Shown here: one piece after another, positions 24,648 to 33,731 of the stretch
Layout: each line of letters starts with the position of its first letter
Numbering within the stretch: the stretch's first letter is position 1
NCBI GenBank assembly: GCA_000016765.1
Contig: CP000699.1
Coordinates: 4,157,501 to 4,221,500, forward strand
DNA: 64,000 nt
Origin: Rhizorhabdus wittichii RW1
GTDB lineage: Bacteria > Pseudomonadota > Alphaproteobacteria > Sphingomonadales > Sphingomonadaceae
Direction of reading: 5' to 3'
The notes under the pieces: generated by a model
Told to the model about the DNA's origin: nothing
The model's input: the letters and a program-made list of their open reading frames with translations, nothing else
The model's database searches: none
Position numbers and translations under genes: made by a program

Positions 24648-26972
24648 ATGTTCGATACGAAGAAAGTTGAAATCCAGTGGGGCGGGCAGACCCTCACCCT
24701 GGAAACGGGCCGCGTTGCCCGTCAGGCCGACGGCGCGGTGCTCGCGACCCTCGGCGAGACCGTCGTCCTCTGCGCCGTCACCGCGGCGCGCAGCGTCAAG
24801 GAAGGGCAGGACTTCTTCCCGCTGACCGTCCATTATCAGGAGAAGTATTTCTCGTCGGGTCGCATTCCCGGCGGCTTCTTCAAGCGCGAGCGCGGCGCGA
24901 CCGAGAAGGAGACGCTGGTCTCCCGCCTCATCGATCGCCCGATCCGTCCGCTCTTCCCGGAAGGCTTCTACAACGAGATCAACGTCATCGCCCAGGTGCT
25001 GAGCTATGACGGCGAGAACGAGCCCGACATCCTGGCGATGATCGCCGCCTCGGCCGCGCTCACCATCTCGGGCGTTCCCTTCATGGGCCCGATCGGCGCC
25101 GCCCGCGTCGGCTACAAGGACGGCGAGTATCTGCTCAACCCGACCGACGCCGACGTCGCCGCCGGCGATCTCGACCTGGTCGTCGCCGCCACCCACGACG
25201 CGGTGATGATGGTCGAATCCGAAGCCAAGGAGCTGTCGGAAGAGGTCATGCTCGGCGCCGTCATGTTCGCCCACAAGGCGAGCCAGGACGTCATCAAGGC
25301 GATCATCAAGCTCGCCGAGAAGTCGGCCAAGGATCCGTGGGAGATGGCGCCGCAGGCCGATCTGTCCGCCGCCAAGACCAAGCTCAAGAAGCTGGTCGGC
25401 AAGGACATCACCGCCGCCTACAAGCTGACCAACAAGTCGGCCCGCTCGAGCGCCCTGAACGAGGCGCGCGCCAAGGCCAAGGAAGCCTTCGCCGACGCGA
25501 CCCCGCAGGACCAGATGGCCGCGATCAAGCTCGTCAAGAAGCTCGAGGCCGAGATCGTCCGCACGGCGATCCTCAAGGACGGCCGCCGCATCGATGGCCG
25601 CGACACCAGGACGGTCCGTCCGATCGTCGCGGAAGCGCACTTCCTGCCGCGGGCCCATGGTTCGGCGCTGTTCACCCGCGGCGAGACGCAGAGCATCTCG
25701 ACCTGCACCTTGGGCACCAAGGAAAGCGAGCAGATGATCGACGGCCTGAACGGGCTGCGCTACGAGCATTTCATGCTCCACTACAACTTCCCGCCCTATT
25801 CGGTCGGTGAAGTGGGCCGCTTCGGCGCGCCGGGCCGTCGCGAAGTCGGCCATGGCAAGCTGGCGTGGCGCGCGCTGCACGCGGTGCTGCCGACCAAGGA
25901 GGAGTTCCCCTACACCATCCGCCTGACCTCGGACATCACCGAGTCGAACGGTTCGTCGTCGATGGCGACGGTGTGCGGCGGCAGCCTCGCGATGATGGAC
26001 GCCGGCGTGCCGATCAAGCGTCCGGTCTCGGGCATCGCGATGGGCCTGATCCTCGAAGGCAAGGACTTCGCGGTGATCAGCGACATCCTCGGCGACGAGG
26101 ATCATCTCGGCGACATGGACTTCAAGGTTGCGGGCACGTCCGAAGGCATCACCACGATGCAGATGGACATCAAGATCGCCGGCATCACCGAGGAGATCTT
26201 CAAGACCGCGCTGCTCCAGGCGAAGGAAGGCCGCGCCCATATCCTGGGCGAGATGGCCAAGGCGCTCGACCACACCCGCACCGAGCTGTCGGCGCACGCG
26301 CCGCGGATCGAGACGATGTCGGTTCCCAAGGACAAGATCCGCGACATCATCGGCACCGGCGGCAAGATCATCCGCGAGATCGTCGCCACCACCGGCGCGA
26401 AGGTCGACATCGACGATGACGGCACCGTCAAGATCTCGTCGTCCGACACCGCGCAGATCGAGGCCGCCAGGAACTGGATCATCGGCATCGTCGCCGAGCC
26501 GGAAGTGGGCAAGATCTACACCGGCAAGGTCGTCAACCTCGTCGATTTCGGCGCGTTCGTGAACTTCATGGGCGGCAAGGACGGCCTCGTCCACGTCTCC
26601 GAGATCAAGAACGAGCGCGTCGAGAAGGTCGCGGATGCCCTGTCCGAAGGCCAGGAAGTCAAGGTCAAGGTCCTCGAGATCGACAATCGCGGCAAGGTCC
26701 GCCTGTCGATGCGCGTCGTCGACCAGGAGACCGGCGAGGAACTGCCCGACACCCGCCCGCCCCGCGAGGAGCGTCCGCGCGGTGACCGTGGCGACCGCGG
26801 CGACCGTGGCCCCCGCCGCGACGGCGACCGCCGTCGCGAGGGCGGCGATCGCGGCCCGCGCCGCGACCGTGGCGACCGGGGCGACCGTCCCCGCCGCGAG
26901 CGTTCGGAAGGCGGCGACGAGGGCCCCGCGCCCGACTTCGCGCCGGCCTTCCTGACCCGCGACGACGACTGA
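24648..26972 (+). CDS. pnp: Polyribonucleotide nucleotidyltransferase
   Basis: Phosphorolytic 3'-5' exoribonuclease of the degradosome, 774 residues from ATG 24648. It shows two RNase PH-like cores ([41 protein letters not shown] with phosphate-binding [15 protein letters not shown]), an alpha-helical linker, then KH ([14 protein letters not shown], about 565-580) and S1 ([26 protein letters not shown]) domains. The C-terminal tail from about residue 705 is an Arg/Gly/Asp-rich repeat ([20 protein letters not shown]...) longer than in E. coli, probably disordered and RNA-binding. A strong terminator follows. Confidence 0.98.
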   Translation: MFDTKKVEIQWGGQTLTLETGRVARQADGAVLATLGETVVLCAVTAARSVKEGQDFFPLTVHYQEKYFSSGRIPGGFFKRERGATEKETLVSRLIDRPIRPLFPEGFYNEINVIAQVLSYDGENEPDILAMIAASAALTISGVPFMGPIGAARVGYKDGEYLLNPTDADVAAGDLDLVVAATHDAVMMVESEAKELSEEVMLGAVMFAHKASQDVIKAIIKLAEKSAKDPWEMAPQADLSAAKTKLKKLVGKDITAAYKLTNKSARSSALNEARAKAKEAFADATPQDQMAAIKLVKKLEAEIVRTAILKDGRRIDGRDTRTVRPIVAEAHFLPRAHGSALFTRGETQSISTCTLGTKESEQMIDGLNGLRYEHFMLHYNFPPYSVGEVGRFGAPGRREVGHGKLAWRALHAVLPTKEEFPYTIRLTSDITESNGSSSMATVCGGSLAMMDAGVPIKRPVSGIAMGLILEGKDFAVISDILGDEDHLGDMDFKVAGTSEGITTMQMDIKIAGITEEIFKTALLQAKEGRAHILGEMAKALDHTRTELSAHAPRIETMSVPKDKIRDIIGTGGKIIREIVATTGAKVDIDDDGTVKISSSDTAQIEAARNWIIGIVAEPEVGKIYTGKVVNLVDFGAFVNFMGGKDGLVHVSEIKNERVEKVADALSEGQEVKVKVLEIDNRGKVRLSMRVVDQETGEELPDTRPPREERPRGDRGDRGDRGPRRDGDRRREGGDRGPRRDRGDRGDRPRRERSEGGDEGPAPDFAPAFLTRDDD

Positions 26973-26995
26973 TCGGTCGACGTTTCGAAGACAGG

Positions 26996-27029
26996 AAAAG
27001 GGGAGCGGAAACGCTCCCCTTTTTCTTTA
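26996..27029 (+). terminator. Rho-independent terminator of pnp
   Basis: GGGGAGCG, a GAAA tetraloop and CGCTCCCC form a perfect 8-bp stem, extended by AAAA/TTTT, followed by TTTTTCTTT. Confidence 0.93.
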
Positions 27030-27039
27030 TGCTCGTTCG

Positions 27040-27546
27040 ATGACCAACGAAGATCTTCTCCGTTACGTCCTGATCGGCGCGGCGATCGTGGTCGCGCTGC
27101 TGATCCGCCTGCGCCGCATCGGGCGGTGGCAACGGCTGCGGGCGGGGGCGCTGTGGATCGTCCCCGCGATCTTCACGGCGCTCGCCGCGATGATCCTCTG
27201 GCAATTTCCGCCGCATGGGCTGGAATGGCTGTGGGTGGCGTTCGGCCTCGCGGCGGGTGGCTTCTTCGGCTGGCAGCGCGGACGGCTGGTCGAGATCAGG
27301 ATCGACCCCGACAGCGGCTTCCTGCTCCAGCGCAGTTCGCCCACGGCCTTCCTCTTCCTCGGCCTGCTCATCGTCGTCCGCTGGGTGCTGCACGGCGCGG
27401 TCGGGCTGGCCGACGCGCGCTGGCACCTCGGCGCGATGCTGGTCAGCGACATCTTCATCGCCTTCGCGACCGGCGTCCTCGGCGCCTACCGGCTCGAACT
27501 CTACCTGCGCGCGCGCCGCCTGCCGGCGGACGGGGAGGGTCCTTGA
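27040..27546 (+). CDS. CcdC/DUF1453-like membrane protein
   Basis: Integral membrane protein of 168 residues with about five hydrophobic helices (LIGAAIVVALLI, LWIVPAIFTALAAMILW, WLWVAFGLAAGGFFGW, FLFLGLLIVVRWVL, SDIFIAFATGVLGAY). The layout, with GRLVEIRIDPDSGFLLQRSSP after the third helix, resembles CcdC-type proteins, a family near cytochrome c genes in Bacillus but of unknown function. ATG 27040 is only 11 bp after the pnp terminator and has no visible ribosome-binding site. Confidence 0.7.
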   Translation: MTNEDLLRYVLIGAAIVVALLIRLRRIGRWQRLRAGALWIVPAIFTALAAMILWQFPPHGLEWLWVAFGLAAGGFFGWQRGRLVEIRIDPDSGFLLQRSSPTAFLFLGLLIVVRWVLHGAVGLADARWHLGAMLVSDIFIAFATGVLGAYRLELYLRARRLPADGEGP

Positions 27547-27604
27547 GGAAGCGCTTCCACGCCGGCTGATCACTCTCTAAGAAGCGTGGCGGGCAGTTGG
27601 GGAG

Positions 27605-28615
27605 ATGCGTTTGGCAAGGCAAGGCGCCACGGTGCTCGAGCGCTTTCCCTTATGGCGCGACCGGCCGCTTCTCGGCTATGGCGCCGCCGCCGCCATTGCG
27701 ATCCTGTCGTTGCTGATCCGCCTGCTCGTCGACGCGGTGATGCCGATGGGCTATCCCTATGTCGCCTTCTTCCCGGCGGTGATCCTCTCGACCTTCCTGT
27801 TCGGCGTCGGGCCGGGCGTGATGGTGGCGGCCATCTGCGGCGCGATGGCATGGTATGTCTTCATACCCCCCGAATTCAGCGTCAAGCTGTCCGGCGCGAT
27901 CGTCTTCGCGCTGTTCTTCTACGCGATCGTCGTCACCATCGACATCCTGCTGATCAGTTGGATGCAGCGCGCCAACCGCCGCCTGGTCGAGGAGCGCGAG
28001 CGCAGCCGACAGCTCGCGGAGCGCGGCGAGATATTGTTCCGCGAGCTGCAGCATCGCGTCTCGAACAATCTCCAGGTGGTCGGCGGCCTGCTGGCGCTGC
28101 AGATGAAGAGCGTCTCCGACGCCGCCGCGCGGCTGGCGCTGGAGGAGGCGTCGCGCCGTCTCGCGCTGATCGGGCGCATCCATCGGCAGCTCTACGATCC
28201 GCATGGCGAGCAGCTCGATCTCGGGCGGTTCCTCGAACAGCTCGGCGCCGACCTGGTCGATGCCGGGGGCAGGGCCGGCATCGTCTGCCGCGTCGATGCC
28301 CATGCCGGAATCCGCCTGTCCGCCGACGCGGCGGTGCCGATCGCGCTGATCGTCGCCGAAGCGGTGGCCAATGCGATCGAGCACGGCTTTGCCGGGCGCG
28401 AGGCGGGCGAGATCGTCATCCGGGCGTCGCGGGACGGCGACGGGGCGCTCGACCTGCGCGTGATCGACGATGGCGCGGGGCTACCGCCAGGCTTCGATCC
28501 GGCGACGTCGGACAGCCTCGGGCTCAAGCTGGCGCAGATGCTGGCGCGCCAGATCGGCGGGAGCTTCCGCCTGTTCGTCGACGGCCGCACGACGGCGATG
28601 CTGCGCATCGGCTGA
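27605..28615 (+). CDS. Membrane histidine kinase, DUF4118 + HisKA_2/HWE-type
   Basis: Sensor kinase of 336 residues (ATG 27605; TTG 27611 is better spaced from GGGGAG). Residues 22-120 hold about four membrane helices of the KdpD-like DUF4118 type (GYPYVAFFPAVILSTFLFGVGPGV), a short coiled coil follows, then the phosphoacceptor H150 in RELQHRVSNNLQVVGGLL, the HisKA_2 signature. The ATPase domain has VAEAVANAIEHGF (N box) and VIDDGAGLPPGF (G1). No response regulator is adjacent. HisKA_2/HWE kinases often feed the PhyR general stress response in alphaproteobacteria, so that is a plausible but unproven target. Confidence 0.88.
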   Translation: MRLARQGATVLERFPLWRDRPLLGYGAAAAIAILSLLIRLLVDAVMPMGYPYVAFFPAVILSTFLFGVGPGVMVAAICGAMAWYVFIPPEFSVKLSGAIVFALFFYAIVVTIDILLISWMQRANRRLVEERERSRQLAERGEILFRELQHRVSNNLQVVGGLLALQMKSVSDAAARLALEEASRRLALIGRIHRQLYDPHGEQLDLGRFLEQLGADLVDAGGRAGIVCRVDAHAGIRLSADAAVPIALIVAEAVANAIEHGFAGREAGEIVIRASRDGDGALDLRVIDDGAGLPPGFDPATSDSLGLKLAQMLARQIGGSFRLFVDGRTTAMLRIG

Positions 28616-28631
28616 GCGGCCGGCGATCGCC

Positions 28632-28997
28632 TCAGCCGTGCTTGTGGGCCTTCTTCGGCGGCGCCCCGCTCTTGACGACGCTCTGCACCGGGCAGCGCTG
28701 GCCGCGGACGACGATCGTCGAGAAGCGGTCGAAATCGCTGGTGCCGCGTGTCTCGAAGCCGATCGCGTTGGCGAAGGGCAGGTCCTGGCACGGCGCCATC
28801 AGCCTGGCATGATACCATTGCCGGCCCGGGCCCTGGACGTAGAGCGCGTCGCGCCCGTCGGCCTGCCAATTGTCGATCGAGCCATGGTTGGCGAAGGGGA
28901 TGCTTGCCTCGGGCGGGCCCTTGGCGGCGGTGGCGTCGGCCATGGCCGCGCCCGTCAGGAGCGCGCCGGCCAGTGCGAGGATGAGGGGCTTTTTCAT
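28632..28997 (-). CDS. DUF6491-like secreted protein
   Basis: Small exported protein of 121 residues from ATG 28997 (AGGGTGG lies seven bases ahead). A clear signal peptide MKKPLILALAGALLTGAAMADA is followed by SIDNWQADGRDALYVQGPGRQWYHARLMAPCQDLPFAN and FSTIVVRGQRCPVQSVVK. The two cysteines could pair. This matches small periplasmic proteins grouped as DUF6491; function is unknown. It converges on the histidine kinase and ends in a Lys/His-rich tail (KKAHKHG). Confidence 0.72.
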   Translation of the reverse strand: MKKPLILALAGALLTGAAMADATAAKGPPEASIPFANHGSIDNWQADGRDALYVQGPGRQWYHARLMAPCQDLPFANAIGFETRGTSDFDRFSTIVVRGQRCPVQSVVKSGAPPKKAHKHG

Positions 28998-29045
28998 GAA
29001 TGCCACCCTGCCATGGCGGCCCTGAACGGAGGCTGAGCGAAGCCG

Positions 29046-29645
29046 CTATTCGATATGCGCGCCGTGCCGCCAGCCCATCTGCTCGGCATAATGGCGGCGG
29101 CACAGGGCGACATAGCGCTCGTTCCCGCCGACCTCGATCTGGGCGCCCTGCTTGACCGCGAAGCCGTCGGCGTCGATCCGCAGGTTCATCGTCGCCTTGC
29201 GGCCGCAGGCGCAGATGCCCTTCAGCTCGATCAGGTTGTCGGCGATGGCGAGCAGCGCTGCGCTGCCGGGGAACAGCTTCGCCTGGAAATCGCTGCGCAG
29301 CCCATAAGCGAGTACCGGGATGTCGAGTTCGTCGCACACGGCGGCGAGCTGGAACACCTGGGCGCGGGTCAGCCATTGCGCCTCGTCGACCAGGACGCAG
29401 TCGATCGGCCCCTCGGCGCGCTCGATCGATATCTCTTCGAACAGGTCGGTTTCCTCGTCGATCGCGGTGGCGTGGCTGGCGAGGCCGATGCGCGAGGTGA
29501 TCCGGCCCGGCTCGAACCGGTCGTCGAACGCCGCGGTGAACAGCAGCGTGCGCATGCCGCGCTCGCGATAGTTGAAGTCGGCCTGGAGCAGCGTGGTCGA
29601 CTTCCCCGCGTTCATCGCCGCATAATAGAAATAGAGCTTGGCCAT
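29046..29645 (-). CDS. tdk: Thymidine kinase
   Basis: Salvage enzyme phosphorylating thymidine with ATP. ATG 29645 gives 199 residues. AKLYFYYAAMNAGKSTTLLQ includes the P-loop AMNAGKST; DCVLVDEAQWLT holds the Walker B/DEAQ motif; the lasso and zinc region has CACGRKATMNLRID and CRRHY, giving the usual cysteine pattern of type II thymidine kinases. It lies between rbfA and the DUF6491 gene on the same strand, with separate spacing, so it may have its own promoter. Confidence 0.95.
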   Translation of the reverse strand: MAKLYFYYAAMNAGKSTTLLQADFNYRERGMRTLLFTAAFDDRFEPGRITSRIGLASHATAIDEETDLFEEISIERAEGPIDCVLVDEAQWLTRAQVFQLAAVCDELDIPVLAYGLRSDFQAKLFPGSAALLAIADNLIELKGICACGRKATMNLRIDADGFAVKQGAQIEVGGNERYVALCRRHYAEQMGWRHGAHIE

Positions 29646-29717
29646 CGCCCCCATCCTAGCGCGTCGCGGGCCGGCGGCAATCCATCCGGCGCGGCCGGAT
29701 GGTGAACAATCCTTGCG

Positions 29718-30116
29718 TCAGTCGGCGTCCTGGTCGAGATCGCGGGCGATCGACGGATCGCGCAGCAGCCGGTCGATATGGCTGCCCTCGTCGAAGCTCT
29801 CGTCGGCGAGGAATTTCAGCTTGGCCGCATATTTGGTGTTCACCCGCCGCGCCACCTCGCTCTGGAGGAAGGCGGTGTTGGTGCGCAGCGCCTTGATGAC
29901 GATATCCTCGTCGCCGCCCAGCAGCGGCTTCACGAACACCGTCGCGTGGCGCAGGTCGGGCGACATGCGCACCTCGGTCACCGACACCATGTGGCTGGCC
30001 AGCACGTCGTCATGCACCTCGCCGCGCATCAATATGTCGGACAGGGCATGGCGCACCTGCTCGCCGACGCGGAGCAGGCGGACCGAGCGGCCTTCGGGGG
30101 TTTCGTTACGGCGCAT
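29718..30116 (-). CDS. rbfA: 30S ribosome-binding factor A
   Basis: Assembly factor for 16S rRNA 5' end maturation; 132 residues. The KH-like fold is seen in [39 protein letters not shown] and [35 protein letters not shown]. It is the last gene of the rimP-nusA-infB operon, separated from infB by 59 bp that hold a perfect 13-bp hairpin. truB, the usual next gene, is instead about 6 kb away on the other strand. Confidence 0.95.
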   Translation of the reverse strand: MRRNETPEGRSVRLLRVGEQVRHALSDILMRGEVHDDVLASHMVSVTEVRMSPDLRHATVFVKPLLGGDEDIVIKALRTNTAFLQSEVARRVNTKYAAKLKFLADESFDEGSHIDRLLRDPSIARDLDQDAD

Positions 30117-30138
30117 GGCGCGGCCTCTCTAAAGGGGC

Positions 30139-30168
30139 GCGACATCCCGGCCTCCGCCGGGATGTCGC
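30139..30168 (-). promoter_or_regulatory. Hairpin between infB and rbfA
   Basis: GCGACATCCCGGC and GCCGGGATGTCGC form a perfect 13-bp stem around a four-base loop, seven bases past the infB stop and 22 bases before rbfA. There is no T-run. It resembles half of the family C palindromes and may tune rbfA expression or mark a processing site. Confidence 0.6.
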
Positions 30169-30175
30169 CTGTCTC

Positions 30176-32746
30176 CTACAGCGTCCGCTCGCGCTCCTCG
30201 ACCTCGAACGTCTCGACGATGTCGCCGGGCTTGATGTCGGTCGTGGCTTCGAGCGTGATGCCGCACTCCAGGCCGGCGCGGACCTCGGGGACGTCGTCCT
30301 TGAAGCGGCGCAGCGACGAGATCGAGCCATTGTAGATGATGACGTCGTCGCGCATGATGCGGGCGCGCAGCTTCTGGCGGATATAGCCCTCGAGCACGAG
30401 CAGGCCCGCGGCCTTGCCGTGCTTGCCCGCCGAGAAGACCTCGCGGATTTCGGCGCGGCCGACGACATGCTCCAGATATTCGGGGCCGAGCTGGCCGGCC
30501 ATCGCGGCGCGGATCTCGTCGAGCAGGTCGTAGATCACGTCATAATATTTGAGCGCGACCCCGTCCCGCGTGGCGATCTCGCGCGCCTTGGCGTTGGCGC
30601 GGACGTTGAAGCCGATGATCGGCGCCTTCGAGGCGGCCGCCAGGCTGACGTCGCTCTCGGTGATGCCGCCGACGCCCGCATGCAGGATGCGGACCTGGAT
30701 CAGGTCGGTCGAGATCTTGTTGAGCGAGCCCACGATCGCTTCGACCGAGCCCTGGGCATCGGCCTTCACGACCACCGGATATTGCTGGGCCTTCTGCTCG
30801 CGCAGCGCCGAGAACATCGATTCGAGGCTGGCCGGGGCGGCGGTGGTCCGCTTCTGGTGGATCACGCCGGCGCGATAGGCCGCGACCTCGCGGGCGCGCG
30901 CCTCGTTCTCGACGACCGAGAGCTGGTCGCCCGCGCTCGGGACGCCCGACAGGCCGAGGATCTCGACCGGCAGCGACGGGCCCGCTTCCTTGATGTTGCG
31001 GCCCTTGTCGTCGATCAGCGCGCGGACCTTGCCGCTTTCGGCGCCGACCACGAAGATGTCGCCGACCTTGAGCGTGCCGCGACCGACCAGGATCGTCGCG
31101 ACGGCGCCGCGGCCCTTGTCGAGGGTGGCCTCGACCACGGTGCCTTCGGCGGGGCGGTCGGGATTGGCCTTGAGCTCGAGCAGTTCGGCCTGCAGCTCGA
31201 TCTTCTCGATCAGTTCGTCGAGGCCGGTCTTCTTGAGGGCCGAGACCTCGACCTCCTGCACGTCGCCGCCCATGCTTTCGACCTGGACGTCGTGCTGGAG
31301 CAGCGCTTCGCGGACGCGCTGGGCGTTGGAGCCGGGCTTGTCCATCTTGTTGATCGCGATGATCATCGGGACGCCCGCCGCGCGGGTGTGGCTGATCGCC
31401 TCGATCGTCTGCGGGCGCAGGCCGTCGTCGCCCGCGACCACGATCACGACGATGTCGGTGATGTTCGCGCCGCGCGCGCGCATCTCGCTGAACGCCTCGT
31501 GGCCCGGGGTGTCGAGGAAGGTGATCTTGGCACCGCTCTTCACCTGCACCTGATAGGCGCCGATATGCTGGGTGATGCCGCCGGCCTCGCCGCTGGCGAC
31601 GTCGGTGCCGCGCAGCGCGTCGAGCAGGCTGGTCTTGCCGTGGTCGACATGGCCCATGATCGTGACGACCGGCGGACGCGGCTGCAGCGTCTCCGCGGCA
31701 TCGACGTCGTCGGAGGTGATCAGGTCGACGTCCGAATCCGACACGCGCTTGATGTTGTGCCCGAACTCGGTGACGAGCAGCTCGGCGGTGTCCTGGTCGA
31801 TCGACTGGTTGACGGTGACGGGCATGCCCATCTTGAACAGCGCCTTGACCAGGTCGGCGCCGCGCTCGGCCATGCGGTTGGCGAGTTCGCCGACGGTGAT
31901 CGTCTCGGGCACCGCGACGTCGCGGACCTGCTTCTGCTGGACGGTGCCGGCCTGATGGGCGCGCTTGTCCTTCTCGCGGGCGCGCTTGAGCGCGGCGAGC
32001 GAGCGGGCGCGGGCGCCGCTGTCGTCGTCGAGCGCGCGGGTGACGGTCAGCTTGCCCGACTGGCGGCGATCGTCGCCCTTGCGGTCGCGCTGCTGCGGAC
32101 GCGGCGGCTCGGGCCGCTTCGGGCTCGGAACCGGCGTGAAGCGGCGCGGCGGCGGCATGGTGCTGCTGCTCGTGCGCGGGGCCTCCTCGGCGGTTCCGGC
32201 CGCGGCCGGGGCTTCCTCGCGCGGGGCGGCGGCGGCGGTTTCGGCCTCCGCCGTGGCGGCAGCGGCAGCCGCTGCGGCAGCGCGCTCGGCCTCTTCCTCG
32301 GCACGGCGATTCTCTTCGGCGCGGCGGCGTTCCTCTTCGGTCGCCTCGGCCTTGGCGCGCTCCTCGCGGCGGCGCGTCTCTTCGAGCGCCGCCATGCGCG
32401 CTTCCTCGGCCTCGCGCAGCAGGCGCTCCTGCTGCTCGCGGCGCTCGAGCGGCGTCATCGGCCGGCCGGTGGGTATCGGGGCCGGGGCGGGGCGGGGCGC
32501 GACCGGAGCCTGCGCGGCGGGCGCGGGGGCCGGGGCGGGCGCCACGGGCGCGGCCGCGGTCTCCTCGGTCACCTGCGGCTCCGCCTCGCCCGGCCGGCCG
32601 GGCACGATGCGGCGGCGCTTGACCTCGACGACCACGGTGTTGGAGCGGCCATGGCTGAAGCTCTGCTTCACCTGGCCCGTCTCCACCGTGCGCTTGAGGC
32701 CCAGCGGTGCGCGCATTCCCAGTTTCGGCTTGTCGTTGTCGCTCAT
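30176..32746 (-). CDS. infB: Translation initiation factor IF-2
   Basis: GTPase that delivers initiator tRNA to the 30S subunit; 856 residues. The N-terminal third is a long Ala/Glu/Arg/Pro-rich region, largely coiled coil (about 95-185), followed by an IF2_N segment ([24 protein letters not shown]). The GTPase domain has [15 protein letters not shown] (G1), [15 protein letters not shown] (G3) and NKMDKPG (G4); the C-terminal domains II-IV end in [29 protein letters not shown]. It sits 21 bp after the YlxR gene in the nusA operon. Confidence 0.98.
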   Translation of the reverse strand: MSDNDKPKLGMRAPLGLKRTVETGQVKQSFSHGRSNTVVVEVKRRRIVPGRPGEAEPQVTEETAAAPVAPAPAPAPAAQAPVAPRPAPAPIPTGRPMTPLERREQQERLLREAEEARMAALEETRRREERAKAEATEEERRRAEENRRAEEEAERAAAAAAAAATAEAETAAAAPREEAPAAAGTAEEAPRTSSSTMPPPRRFTPVPSPKRPEPPRPQQRDRKGDDRRQSGKLTVTRALDDDSGARARSLAALKRAREKDKRAHQAGTVQQKQVRDVAVPETITVGELANRMAERGADLVKALFKMGMPVTVNQSIDQDTAELLVTEFGHNIKRVSDSDVDLITSDDVDAAETLQPRPPVVTIMGHVDHGKTSLLDALRGTDVASGEAGGITQHIGAYQVQVKSGAKITFLDTPGHEAFSEMRARGANITDIVVIVVAGDDGLRPQTIEAISHTRAAGVPMIIAINKMDKPGSNAQRVREALLQHDVQVESMGGDVQEVEVSALKKTGLDELIEKIELQAELLELKANPDRPAEGTVVEATLDKGRGAVATILVGRGTLKVGDIFVVGAESGKVRALIDDKGRNIKEAGPSLPVEILGLSGVPSAGDQLSVVENEARAREVAAYRAGVIHQKRTTAAPASLESMFSALREQKAQQYPVVVKADAQGSVEAIVGSLNKISTDLIQVRILHAGVGGITESDVSLAAASKAPIIGFNVRANAKAREIATRDGVALKYYDVIYDLLDEIRAAMAGQLGPEYLEHVVGRAEIREVFSAGKHGKAAGLLVLEGYIRQKLRARIMRDDVIIYNGSISSLRRFKDDVPEVRAGLECGITLEATTDIKPGDIVETFEVEERERTL

Positions 32747-32767
32747 CTGGTAACCGAACCCTTCACT

Positions 32768-33508
32768 TCAAATTTCCGTAGCGCCGATGGACCCTGCGGA
32801 TCGGTTCCGCAAGGCTGAAGCGCTCTCCGAACGTCCTATGAAACCGCACCAGCGGCCCAAAGCGTCAGCAACGCGCGCGGCGGCAGCCGGCACGGTCACG
32901 CCGATATGTACCACATTGTCCCGCCCCAGCGCCATCGACAATATGGTGCGATCCGCCGGGATTACCACCCCGCGCAGGTCGCTGCCCTCCGCATCGAGGC
33001 CGACGCGGAGCGCCTGGTCGAGCTTGCGGTTGCCGTCCTCGGAGGCGTCCGCGGCGTGGAGCAGCAGCTGGACCTGTCCCCGGCGCGCGCCCTCGGCGAT
33101 GCGGTCCGATCCGGTCAGCACCGCGCCGCCGCGCAGCTCCAGGCCGAGCCGGTCGAGCGCCGCGCGGCGCAGGCCCTGCTCGATCCGCTCGGGCAGGTCG
33201 GCGGGGATGGTGATGTCGCCGGTCTTGAAGGCGCGGGCGAGCGCGCCCTTGAGCTTGCCCTTGGCGATCGCCGTCTCCAGCGCCGCGCGGTCGACGCCGA
33301 TCCAGGCGCCGCGCCCCGGCGCCTTGGCGCGCAGGTCGGGCAGCACCGAACCGTCAGGGGCGAGCGCGAGCCGGATCAGCTCGGCGCGCGCGCCATGCGC
33401 GCCCGACAGGATGCATTTCCGCTCGGGGACATGCTTGCCCGGCCGCCCCGTGTCGGGGGCGGGCCCGGAAACCGGCGCTACCGCGTGCCGTTGCTCATCG
33501 TTTGCCAT
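32768..33508 (-). CDS. YlxR (DUF448) protein with L7Ae-like C-terminal domain
   Basis: Nucleic-acid-binding protein of the nusA-infB operon, 246 residues. The N-terminal YlxR part shows RKCILSGAHGARAELIRLALAPDGSVLPDL and PGRGAWIGVD; the C-terminal half (RRGQVQLLLHAADASEDG...) is a ribosomal L7Ae/L30e-like domain, an arrangement common in alphaproteobacteria. Exact role is unknown; YlxR proteins bind nucleic acid and affect transcription or RNase P in other species. Its ATG lies 14 bp inside the end of the tautomerase gene, so the two are coupled. Confidence 0.92.
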   Translation of the reverse strand: MANDEQRHAVAPVSGPAPDTGRPGKHVPERKCILSGAHGARAELIRLALAPDGSVLPDLRAKAPGRGAWIGVDRAALETAIAKGKLKGALARAFKTGDITIPADLPERIEQGLRRAALDRLGLELRGGAVLTGSDRIAEGARRGQVQLLLHAADASEDGNRKLDQALRVGLDAEGSDLRGVVIPADRTILSMALGRDNVVHIGVTVPAAAARVADALGRWCGFIGRSESASALRNRSAGSIGATEI

Positions 33509-33725
33509 CCGCAGAAGCGACCTCCTGCGCAGGACTTGCCGGGCGGTCGGCGATCAGGATGCCGCCGGCTCCGTAATTCTCGGTCGAGACTTCGATGATG
33601 TTCACCTGCACCGCGCTCGCCGGCTTGCCGAGATGCGCGCCGAGGGCCTTCGTCACGTCGGCGACGATGGCGGACTTTTGCGCACGGGTGGCGGTGCCGG
33701 CGATGCGGATGTCGACGAACGGCAT
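33495..33725 (-). CDS. 4-oxalocrotonate tautomerase family protein
   Basis: Small enzyme of 76 residues. MPFVDIRIAGTATRAQKSAIVADVTKAL has the catalytic Pro directly after the initiator Met, as all 4-OT family members need, and the mid-section GKPASAVQVNIIEVSTENYGAGGIL matches the beta-alpha-beta fold. The C-terminal 15 residues (PAQEVASADGKR) are an extension beyond the core. Substrate is unknown. Its place between nusA (6 bp away) and ylxR (14-bp overlap) puts a metabolic-type enzyme inside a translation/transcription operon. Confidence 0.85.
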   Translation of the reverse strand: MPFVDIRIAGTATRAQKSAIVADVTKALGAHLGKPASAVQVNIIEVSTENYGAGGILIADRPASPAQEVASADGKR

Positions 33726-33731
33726 CTGGGG

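Noticed and set aside
30419-32818. 799-codon open frame on the plus strand opposite infB
   Set aside because: Same antisense composition effect; infB on the other strand is unambiguous.
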